From NCBI GenBank assembly GCA_046565505.1, contig JBKHYJ010000094.1:1-64000 (forward strand): DNA of 64,000 nucleotides, in the 5' to 3' direction. The notes beneath the pieces were generated by a model. That model saw only the letters and a program-made list of their open reading frames with translations, had not been told where the DNA came from and searched no databases. Positions 16,531-23,191 of the stretch are shown piece after piece. The stretch's first letter is position 1. Every line of letters begins with the position of its first letter. A program made the translations under genes and the position numbers. Origin of the DNA: JBKHYJ01 sp046565505 (lineage in GTDB: Bacteria > Acidobacteriota > Blastocatellia > UBA7656).

Positions 16531-16923
16531 ATGAAGCGAGCCGAAAGAGTGTGCGTAGTCGTTGACGATATGTTTTTCGCAGCCAGGATAAACGCCGCGG
16601 CCGGAGCGGTCGGCCGGGAAGTTGAGCGGGTCCGCTCGCGCGACCAGATGGAGCGAGAGATAATTGTTGACCCCCCCTGGCTCCTGATCATTGACCTGAA
16701 CGCCGACCGTTTAGACCCGCTACAAACAATTGAGTATTTCAAATCCCAACCTGCTCTGAGCCGTGTCCCTATAGTCGGCTTCGTCTCGCACGTTCAGACT
16801 GATCTCATTCGCCGCGCGCAGGCCGCAGGTTGTGACTACGTCCTGCCGAGGTCAGCCTTCACACAGTTACTTCCCGACATAGTCTCTGGAAACCTCGACC
16901 GTTTGCCGCGCAGGTCATCCTGA
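16531..16923 (+). CDS. Divergent receiver (CheY-like) domain protein
   Basis: The 130-residue protein keeps the receiver outline: an acidic pair in CVVVDDMFF, the phospho-acceptor-like Asp in LLIIDLN, a Ser in GFVSHV and the GCDYV turn. The conserved Lys is missing: the usual YLxKPF reads YVLPRS. It therefore either signals without standard phosphorylation or is tuned differently. No kinase or output domain is adjacent. A GGGGGG-rich ribosome site precedes the ATG. It could be a stand-alone regulator, with the target unknown. Confidence 0.6.
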   Translation: MKRAERVCVVVDDMFFAARINAAAGAVGREVERVRSRDQMEREIIVDPPWLLIIDLNADRLDPLQTIEYFKSQPALSRVPIVGFVSHVQTDLIRRAQAAGCDYVLPRSAFTQLLPDIVSGNLDRLPRRSS

Positions 16924-17193
16924 CCGAGCGCATCGCACATAGAAAGTGAGTTGAAGCTATGACCTTCCTCGCGCTTTATCAAGCTCCCGACGGGGCAGTA
17001 CGTCTTTTTTGAATACGTTATGCAGCGATAGAATACGGCCATAAATGGCGGGAAATCCCTCCCGGCGGATACCAATACGTTCTAACAAGATGTGACAGCG
17101 GAAGTTAAGCAGGACGCGGTTTATGTCCTCTCGGCGGCACTGATTTTGCAATCCTTTGTTCCGTATTCAAAGCAACAATAAGCGGGAGGATCT

Positions 17194-17343
17194 ATGTCGC
17201 TGATATGGGAGTTGATAACTAACCACAAGCACTATTGGGGCGTTCCGCACAGGTGCGGCAACGAGTCACAGAAGGTAGTGATGGTCTGTTACAGTTGCGG
17301 GAAAGTCAAAGATATTAAGGCTGACATTTGCCCCCGCTACTAA
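17194..17343 (+). CDS. 49-residue zinc-ribbon-like small protein
   Basis: A strong GGGAGGA site lies 4-5 bases before an ATG that opens a 49-codon frame ended by TAA, with a terminator hairpin directly after. The four Cys (21, 32, 35, 46; the centre pair is CYSC) form a C-x10-C-x2-C-x10-C spacing suited to zinc. Aromatic and His residues (HKHYWGVPH) lie before the first Cys. The tight ribosome site, frame and terminator argue for a real gene. Function unknown; small zinc proteins often bind nucleic acid or regulate partners. Confidence 0.6.
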   Translation: MSLIWELITNHKHYWGVPHRCGNESQKVVMVCYSCGKVKDIKADICPRY

Positions 17344-17349
17344 TAGCTC

Positions 17350-17398
17350 GAAACCCCTGCGCGTCCTGTCATCTTCATTACGGTCGCGCAGGGGTTTC
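17350..17398 (+). terminator. Terminator of the small zinc-ribbon gene
   Basis: GAAACCCCTGCGCG (17350-17363) and CGCGCAGGGGTTTC (17385-17398) form a perfect 14-bp stem 7 bases after the stop codon. The downstream U tract is weak (AGTTATT). Confidence 0.65.
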
Positions 17399-17486
17399 AG
17401 TTATTAGCTTTCGGGCGTGCATCGTCAAGGTCCAGGGCGGTCTCCAGCAAACAAGCCGAAAGAGATCAATCGCACGTCAAATCATA

Positions 17487-18335
17487 TCAGTCCGCCGTAT
17501 GCGACCGCGCGTGCGTTTCCGTGATGGCGTCATAAAAATCGGGCCTGCGGTCCGCGAGCCTGTCTATTTCGTAAGAGCCTGCCACGTTGACTATACGATT
17601 ATCGCCAGCGCGCCGGAGATCGACTTCGACTGAAAGAATCTCCTCGCTGTCGCGGCCGGCTTCGGCCACGGTGTCGCCATTGAAATCTACAACCTTGCTC
17701 CTGCCTATGAACTGCCACCCGCGCTCTACGCCTACGCGGTCCACGGCCGCGAAGTTAACATGGTTTTCATTCGCCCGCGTGTTGATGACGAACTCGGGCG
17801 TGCGCCAGGCGCCTTCGGGCCAGTTCGTCGGCAGTATGATCAATTCCGCGCCGAGCAGCTTTAGCGTCCGCGCGGCTTCGGGAAAGCTCGCGTCATAGCA
17901 GATATTGACGCCGACCTTGCCGAAGGGGAGGTCGAAGATTTCAAACTGCTTGTCGCCCGGCGTAAGGTAGCGATCAACGCCCAGAAATGGCAGGTGGACT
18001 TTGCGGTAGTTACCTACCAGGCCGTTGGGTCCCACGAGCGCCGCGGCGTTGTAGAATCGCTGCCCATCTTTCTCTATGAATCCGACGACGGCATGAGTGC
18101 CCGTTTCGCGGCATGCTTCGCCGATTGAATTCACCGAGGGGCCATCGACAGGCTCCGCGAAAGGCGCGGCTTCTTCGAGCGATTCGAAGCAATAGCCTGT
18201 GAGGGCGCACTCGGGAAAGATGACCAACTGCGCCCCCCGGCCGGCGGCCTCTCTTATGCGCTCGTTGACCTTACTCAGGTTGGCCGCGACGTTCCCTATC
18301 TCGACATCCATCTGAACGCAAGCTATGTTTGTCAT
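17487..18335 (-). CDS. Carbon-nitrogen hydrolase (nitrilase superfamily amidase)
   Basis: The 282-residue enzyme has the full catalytic set: Glu in VIFPECALTGY, Lys in YRKVHLPFLGV and Cys in GVNICYDASFPE. Length and architecture match single-domain amidases of the nitrilase superfamily, such as omega-amidase, N-carbamoyl-amide hydrolases and carbamoylputrescine amidase. Substrate cannot be assigned from the sequence alone. The gene lies alone next to the selenocysteine tRNA. The ATG gives the usual family N-terminus (TNIACVQMDV). Confidence 0.85.
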   Translation of the reverse strand: MTNIACVQMDVEIGNVAANLSKVNERIREAAGRGAQLVIFPECALTGYCFESLEEAAPFAEPVDGPSVNSIGEACRETGTHAVVGFIEKDGQRFYNAAALVGPNGLVGNYRKVHLPFLGVDRYLTPGDKQFEIFDLPFGKVGVNICYDASFPEAARTLKLLGAELIILPTNWPEGAWRTPEFVINTRANENHVNFAAVDRVGVERGWQFIGRSKVVDFNGDTVAEAGRDSEEILSVEVDLRRAGDNRIVNVAGSYEIDRLADRRPDFYDAITETHARSHTAD

Positions 18336-18468
18336 AATCGGTACGGTGAGGGCGGAAGACCCCGGTTGTCAATCGCAGGCTGCGGGATGCGGATTCAGAA
18401 ATCCTGCCCCCGCCTTCCAACCTGTGGCCCGCGATGGCAAAGCCCTCGTCTCCCGGTCTTAAATTTAC

Positions 18469-18566
18469 TGGCGGAGGCGTGTGGGAATCGAACCCACCCA
18501 GGCCGCCTCTCGACGACCCGCAACGGGTTTGAAGCCCGCGAGAACCACCAGGCCCCCTGCGCCTCC
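18469..18566 (-). tRNA. selC: Selenocysteine tRNA (anticodon UCA)
   Basis: Read on the minus strand, the gene has a GGAGGCG acceptor pairing with CGCCTCC, an encoded CCA end, the CTTCAAA anticodon loop with TCA at 18532-18530, a long variable arm and the GGTTCGATTCC T-arm. The 98-base length and UCA anticodon identify tRNA-Sec, which inserts selenocysteine at UGA codons. None of selA, selB, selD or an obvious selenoprotein is in the window. Confidence 0.95.
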
Positions 18567-18654
18567 GTTGCCTTTCAAAAGTAACAAGCGCCGCGCGCCG
18601 GCGCAAGTAGCGGGGCCGCGAGTCGCCGCCCGCAGGGGCCTTGACGGGCGGCGG

Positions 18655-19068
18655 CTACGACCCGCCGCCCGTCAATTTAGTATTGACCCTTTTCAAGAAA
18701 CGTTCGACCTCCACGGTCGAGCGAGCGTGGGTGCCTTCGCCTATTTTTTCAAACCCATCGTGCGCTTCGACCGCGAACGTCACCGTGTGATCGTCTACCG
18801 CGATGACCTCCGCCTTCAGCGTGACCATCGCGCCGATGGGCGTCGCCGCAAGGTGTTTGACGTTTACGAGAATGCCCACTGACACCCACCCTTCCGGCAG
18901 GTATTCTTGTATCGCCGCGCCCGCCGTGATCTCCATGTGAAAGATCATGATCGGAGTGCCATAGACCTCGGGCATCCCTTCGACGTGGTGAGCGACGGTC
19001 ATCTCTCTGGAGACCTCTATGGTATTGGTAGCCGTGGCCCCCACAGGTATGTTGGCAGTCCCTTTCAT
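18655..19068 (-). CDS. Thioesterase-like (FlK-type hot-dog) protein
   Basis: The 137-residue protein looks like the FlK/fluoroacetyl-CoA thioesterase group of hot-dog enzymes: TVAHHVEGMPEVYGTPIMIFHME, then AGAAIQEYLPEGWVSVG, then VNVKHLAATPIG and a C-terminal EAHDGFEKIGEGTHAR strand. The segments with Thr (YGTPIM), Glu (IQEYL) and His (VKHLA) fit the known Thr-Glu-His arrangement. The role is probably general acyl-CoA thioester hydrolysis, with substrate unknown. ATG starts at a good context; the gene is monocistronic between selC and lpxC. Confidence 0.7.
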   Translation of the reverse strand: MKGTANIPVGATATNTIEVSREMTVAHHVEGMPEVYGTPIMIFHMEITAGAAIQEYLPEGWVSVGILVNVKHLAATPIGAMVTLKAEVIAVDDHTVTFAVEAHDGFEKIGEGTHARSTVEVERFLKRVNTKLTGGGS

Positions 19069-19307
19069 TCAGTTACCTCGATCTCGGATTAGAATTCAGA
19101 TGCCTCATTCTAGCCCCCTGGACTTTAAAAAACCATGTGACAACAGGCGACACCGCTGTAGTCTGGTTGCAACACCCGTGGCCTCCCATGCCGGCGTGGG
19201 CGTCGCTTTTTTTGAAAATCCCGCGGGCGGCAGAGAATCGCCTGCTGGCACGCCCATTGCGTTTTAGTCATTCATTGTGGTCATATTGTTTGAGAGGGGA
19301 ATTCTCT

Positions 19308-20183
19308 TTGATCCGACAAACCACCATCGCGAGGGCCGTATCGGCGCGCGGTCATGGGTTACACACGGGAGAGCCATCGAACATCACGCTGCGCCCCGCG
19401 CCGGCCTACAGCGGGTATGTTTTTCGCCGCACGGACCTCAACAACTTCGAGATACAGGCGGCCCCGCAGTTCGTAGCGCACGTGAGCTATGCGACGACGC
19501 TCATGCGACAGGGCGTGATGATCGCGACGGTCGAGCACTTGCTCGCTGCCCTCGCCGGCAGCCACGTAGACAACTGCGTAATCGAGATTGACTCGCTGGA
19601 GCTTCCCATACTGGATGGGAGCGCGGAGCCTTTCATCGAGATGATCGAGCAGGCGGGCATCATTATGCTTGAGGCCCCGCGACAGTTCCTCCGCCTCCTG
19701 AAGCGCGTCGAGGTGAGCGAGGGGAACCGGCGCATGAGCATAAGCCCGGCCCCGCGATTCTCAATATCATGCCTGATAGAGTTCCCGCACCCGATGATAG
19801 GCACGCAGCGCCGCGAGATTGAAATAGTGGATGGGCAGTTCGCCCGCGATGTCGCCTCCGCCCGCACGTTCGGTTTCCTTCACGAGATAGACGCCCTCAG
19901 AAACTCCGGCCTCATACGCGGAGGCTCGCTCGATAACGCGATCGTCCTGACGCCCGAAGGAGGCGTAATGAACCGCGAAGGGCTGCGCTTCGCGGACGAG
20001 TTCGTCCGCCACAAGATAATAGACATCATCGGCGACCTCGCCCTATTCGGCATGCCCGTGCTCGGGCGCGTCGAAGCGGAGCGCACGGGCCACGGGGTCC
20101 ACACGGCACTGGTCTCGCGAGTCCTCCGTGACGATTCCGCCTGGGAGATCACAGACTCGCCCGGTTTCGCCTACGCCGTATGA
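19308..20183 (+). CDS. lpxC: UDP-3-O-acyl-N-acetylglucosamine deacetylase
   Basis: LpxC removes the acetyl group in the first committed step of lipid A synthesis, so the organism makes LPS or a related lipid A. The 291-residue frame from the TTG at 19308 follows GAGGGGA by 7 bases and begins IRQTTIARAVSARGHGLHTG, the normal LpxC start; upstream codons in the same frame are not conserved-looking. Zinc and catalytic motifs are present: HGLHTG, VEHLLAALAG, HKIIDIIGDLAL and GHGVH. It is not fused to FabZ. murA follows on the same strand after 253 bases of non-coding sequence. Confidence 0.93.
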   Translation: MIRQTTIARAVSARGHGLHTGEPSNITLRPAPAYSGYVFRRTDLNNFEIQAAPQFVAHVSYATTLMRQGVMIATVEHLLAALAGSHVDNCVIEIDSLELPILDGSAEPFIEMIEQAGIIMLEAPRQFLRLLKRVEVSEGNRRMSISPAPRFSISCLIEFPHPMIGTQRREIEIVDGQFARDVASARTFGFLHEIDALRNSGLIRGGSLDNAIVLTPEGGVMNREGLRFADEFVRHKIIDIIGDLALFGMPVLGRVEAERTGHGVHTALVSRVLRDDSAWEITDSPGFAYAV

Positions 20184-20436
20184 CCGCATGCACTTCGCCC
20201 GGCGGGGGACCGGCCCCCCGCTCGCGACCTGCCATAATGACGAGAGGCTTCAGACGCCGAGACAGAGTGATGAATATTACTGCGGGCGCGGAGCTCCGCG
20301 CGGCGAACTCCAGACCGCCGGCCTCGTACTGTTAGCCCCATGCCGCGGACCCCGGACTACGAATCTCTATTCAGGCCCGCTCGGCCTATGCTAACATCTT
20401 ACTTCCCGGACATATCCCGACGAGTGATGAGAGAAG

Positions 20437-21693
20437 ATGGATAAGTTTCGTATCAAAGGCGGGCGGCCCCTGGAGGGGCGAGTCCAAATCAGCGGCGCGA
20501 AGAATTCCGCGCTGCCCTGCATGGCCGCCGCGCTGCTCACGGGCGAAACGCTCACGCTGCACAACCTGCCTTACGTGCGCGACATCATCACCATGCGGAG
20601 ATTACTCGAAGACCTCGGCAGCCATGTCTTGATGCCCGAGCTGAGGACGCTGAAAATCTCCGCCGACAAGATAGAGCTTTTCGAGGCCCCCTACGAGCTG
20701 GTGAAGACTATGCGCGCGTCCGTGCTCGCGCTCGGGCCATTGCTGGCGCGCTTCGGCCAGGCCCGAGTCTCGATGCCCGGCGGGTGCGCCATCGGGCAGC
20801 GCTCTATCGACCTTCACCTCTCCGGGTTAGAGAAGCTGGGGGCGTCGGTCACGCTCGAAGACGGCGACGTGGTCGCGCGGGCCGAGCGGCTTCAGGGCCG
20901 CGAGATTTATTTTGATAAGGTCACGGTCACGGGCACTGAGAACCTCATGATGGCCGCCTCGCTCGCCGACGGGGTGACGGTATTAAATAATGCCGCCCGG
21001 GAGCCCGAGATAATCGACCTGGCGGAGCTGCTCAACAAGATGGGCGCTCGAATCGAAGGCGCGGGGACAAGCTCCATCCGCATCGAAGGCGTGGAGGAGC
21101 TTGGGGGCGCGGAGCACACTATCATACCCGACCGCATCGAGACGGGGACTTTTGTCGCCGCCGCCGCCATCACGGGGGGGCACCTTGACATAGTCAACTG
21201 TAACCCGCAGCACCTGACGGCGGTCTTGGATAAGTTCCGCGAAACGGGCGTGCAGGTAGAGCAGCCGAACGCGTTTTCACTGCGGGTCCGCTCGGCCGGC
21301 CGTATAAGCCCGTCCGACGTTACCACGCTGCCTTACCCTGGCTTCCCGACAGACATGCAGGCCCAGTATATGGCGCTGATGACGCAGGCGAAGGGGATGT
21401 CCATAATAACGGAAACAATCTTCGAGAACCGCTTCATGCACGCCTCCGAGCTTCTCAGGATGGGCGCGCGCATCCGGCTCAACGGGCGGCAGGCGGTCGT
21501 CGAAGGCGATGGCGCGCTGATGGGGGCTCGCACTCAGGCTTCGGACTTGAGGGCCTCCGCGTCGCTCGTGATCGCGGGCCTCGCCGCCCGGGGCGAGACG
21601 ACCGTCGATCGCGTGTACCACATAGACCGGGGCTACGAGAAGATAGAAGAGAAGCTGCGGTCGGTCGGCGCCGACATTGAGAGATACAGGTAG
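20437..21693 (+). CDS. murA: UDP-N-acetylglucosamine 1-carboxyvinyltransferase
   Basis: MurA transfers enolpyruvate from PEP to UDP-GlcNAc, the first step of peptidoglycan synthesis. The 418-residue protein has the expected inside-out barrel sequence: GAKNSALPCMAAALLTGE near the start, the fosfomycin-target loop in GGCAIGQRSIDLH with the active Cys, GTENLMMAASLADG, and PYPGFPTDMQAQYMALM. The C-terminus is complete. The ATG follows a GAGAGAAG ribosome site. It clusters with lpxC, so two envelope precursor pathways lie together. Confidence 0.97.
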   Translation: MDKFRIKGGRPLEGRVQISGAKNSALPCMAAALLTGETLTLHNLPYVRDIITMRRLLEDLGSHVLMPELRTLKISADKIELFEAPYELVKTMRASVLALGPLLARFGQARVSMPGGCAIGQRSIDLHLSGLEKLGASVTLEDGDVVARAERLQGREIYFDKVTVTGTENLMMAASLADGVTVLNNAAREPEIIDLAELLNKMGARIEGAGTSSIRIEGVEELGGAEHTIIPDRIETGTFVAAAAITGGHLDIVNCNPQHLTAVLDKFRETGVQVEQPNAFSLRVRSAGRISPSDVTTLPYPGFPTDMQAQYMALMTQAKGMSIITETIFENRFMHASELLRMGARIRLNGRQAVVEGDGALMGARTQASDLRASASLVIAGLAARGETTVDRVYHIDRGYEKIEEKLRSVGADIERYR

Positions 21694-21780
21694 CGGCCGT
21701 TGCCGCCTGCGGGCCTCCGTTTAGTGAGTCATTAATCGATAAAAGATCGATGACAAAGGGCGGGCGATAATGAATTAAAT

Positions 21781-21810
21781 TTGACTCGGTTGCGATGCCT
21801 GGTTGATAAT
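21781..21810 (+). promoter_or_regulatory. Sigma-70-type promoter of the HIT gene
   Basis: TTGACT (21781-21786) and GATAAT (21805-21810) are 18 bases apart, in an AT-rich gap just upstream of the ATG at 21827. The predicted leader is about 10 bases. Confidence 0.55.
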
Positions 21811-21826
21811 CTACTAAGAGAACACT

Positions 21827-22189
21827 ATGGAAAACATGCCGGAACAAAGCTGCATATTTTGTAGCATCGCTGCTAAGGACACGCCGTCGGAGTTTGTGTA
21901 CCAGGACGAGCAGGTGGTTGCTATCAAGGACATAAACCCTCAAGCGCCTGTGCATGTGCTGTTGATCCCGCGCGAGCACAATTTGGAATCGCTTAACGAT
22001 GCGTCAAAACTCGACCTCACTCTGATGGGGCAACTTCTTTACACCGCAGCGAAGGTCGCCAACCAGATGGACATTGCCGAGAGCGGCTACCGCGTCGTCA
22101 TCAACACGGGCGATGCGGCGGGACAGAGTGTGCCGCACCTTCACGTCCATGTGCTCGGCGGCCGCAACCTGACCTGGCCCCCGGGCTGA
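21827..22189 (+). CDS. HIT-family purine nucleoside phosphoramidase/hydrolase (HinT-like)
   Basis: The 120-residue protein shows the HIT signature HLHVHVL near its end, plus the N-terminal CIFCSIAA Cys pair and the INPQAPVHVLLIPREH strand of HinT proteins. These dimeric enzymes hydrolyse nucleoside phosphoramidates and adenylates, using the middle His of the HxHxH motif. The length is normal. The second ATG three codons in is an alternative start. A GC-rich hairpin follows. Confidence 0.93.
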   Translation: MENMPEQSCIFCSIAAKDTPSEFVYQDEQVVAIKDINPQAPVHVLLIPREHNLESLNDASKLDLTLMGQLLYTAAKVANQMDIAESGYRVVINTGDAAGQSVPHLHVHVLGGRNLTWPPG

Positions 22190-22225
22190 TCGGCGGCCGG
22201 CAAGCCTGTCGCATCAGTTACGAGG

Positions 22226-22252
22226 GGGCGGCCGTTTCATCACCGGCCGCCC
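22226..22252 (+). terminator. GC-rich hairpin after the HIT gene
   Basis: GGGCGGCCG (22226-22234) pairs perfectly with CGGCCGCCC (22244-22252) around a TTTCATCAC loop, 37 bases past the stop. The U tract is lacking. Confidence 0.45.
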
Positions 22253-22277
22253 GCCGCCGCAGGATTCTCGCTCCTTC

Positions 22278-22430
22278 TTACTCTTGGCTGATAATGTCCA
22301 CGCCATCAATGCGGTCGCCGCGAGCTATCCGACTCACCACATCGAGCCCTTCTACGACCTGGCCGAGCACGGCCTAGGAGCCGTCCAGGTGCAGCGAATG
22401 CGTGATGGGCTACCCGTGTGTCCTTACCTG
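22278..22430 (-). pseudogene. Decayed duplicate of the 3' end of the HEAT-cyclophilin gene
   Basis: Bases 22294-22366 are identical over 73 positions to 23208-23280, the end of the intact cyclophilin gene; similarity continues with small gaps to about 22430. On the minus strand it still reads LHLDGS, then an in-frame TAG, then AVLGQVVEGLDVVSRIARG and GVDIISQE with a TAA. It has no N-terminal part and contains a stop, so it is a dead fragment. Together with the intact end it brackets the nucleotidyltransferase module. Confidence 0.9.
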
Positions 22431-22446
22431 GTCCGCCGGCCCCGGC

Positions 22447-22935
22447 TTAAATTCCGCCCAGGGCCTGCTCCTCTAGAATGGCTTCCAGTTCCGCGATGGC
22501 TTCCAGGTCTTTAGGGCGGCCCGCCGCCCGCTTCACGTAAATGAGGCGTTCCAGGCCGAGGCATAAACATTCGACTCCGTAAAGTTGCAGGGTGATTGAG
22601 TGGGGTAACAACGCTTCATAATCGCCGCCGCCGGCGATCTCGCCGAACAGGTCAACCGCGCCCAGGGAAGTAGTCAGCGTGAAGTTCAGGCCATTCCAGA
22701 CGCTTCGCTCGTCCCAACTGAATGGTAAGCCCGGAGGCGCGTCACGCAGGTACGGTTTGTAAGGGGCGAGCGCGGCCACCAGACGTTCTACGTTGTCCTG
22801 CGCGCGGCGGTAGACCACGTCCAGGTCCCTGGTTAAGCGCGCGGAGCCATGCGCGGTGGCGGCCGCGCCGCCCACGATAATGAATTCGACGCGGCTGCCG
22901 GCCAACAGCGAGATTAGCGCGGGGAAGTCAGTCAT
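22447..22935 (-). CDS. Nucleotidyltransferase of AbiEii/MNT type
   Basis: The 162-residue protein carries the minimal nucleotidyltransferase motif GGAAATAHG followed by TRDLDVVYRR, where the two Asp bind metal and the Gly-rich turn binds nucleotide. The later ...GAVDLFGEI supplies the third acidic position. Its size and the presence of a small upstream partner fit the toxin halves of AbiEii-like or MNT/HEPN-like modules, though many such genes are uncharacterised. Its start overlaps the small upstream gene by 4 bases (ATGA), implying translational coupling. Placement between two copies of a cyclophilin 3' end suggests recent acquisition. Confidence 0.75.
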   Translation of the reverse strand: MTDFPALISLLAGSRVEFIIVGGAAATAHGSARLTRDLDVVYRRAQDNVERLVAALAPYKPYLRDAPPGLPFSWDERSVWNGLNFTLTTSLGAVDLFGEIAGGGDYEALLPHSITLQLYGVECLCLGLERLIYVKRAAGRPKDLEAIAELEAILEEQALGGI

Positions 22936-23123
22936 CGCGGCGGGCCTTTAATCTGCCTGCGCCCGTTCTGAAGCTCTCGGGCAAACCGCTGTAACTTCAT
23001 CAACTCTTCAAACCTCTGCTCGACCGATAGCCGAAGGTTTTCACGAATTAGCCCGCGATCAACGTCCTTCTTGAAGGCTTCGATGACGGGATCAGGTAAG
23101 AAGTGCGTGTCCTTTGTGTTCAT
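22932..23123 (-). CDS. Small partner of the nucleotidyltransferase (possible antitoxin)
   Basis: The 63-residue, charged, probably helical protein begins MNTKDTHFLPDPVIEAFKKD and holds the segment ENLRLSVEQRFEELMKLQRF. It overlaps the nucleotidyltransferase gene by 4 bases. Similar short proteins next to such nucleotidyltransferases in many bacteria resemble antitoxins or adaptors. No DNA-binding fold can be claimed from the sequence. Function inferred from position only. Confidence 0.6.
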   Translation of the reverse strand: MNTKDTHFLPDPVIEAFKKDVDRGLIRENLRLSVEQRFEELMKLQRFARELQNGRRQIKGPPR

Positions 23124-23191
23124 CGCCTTGCCTCATTCGCGGCCGATTATACCGCCCGCGACCGCTTCGGAGCCTCAGCCTGTGAGCGCGT

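Noticed and set aside
18481..18882. Plus-strand open frame over the tRNA and thioesterase
   Set aside because: It spans the selenocysteine tRNA and reads the thioesterase in antisense.
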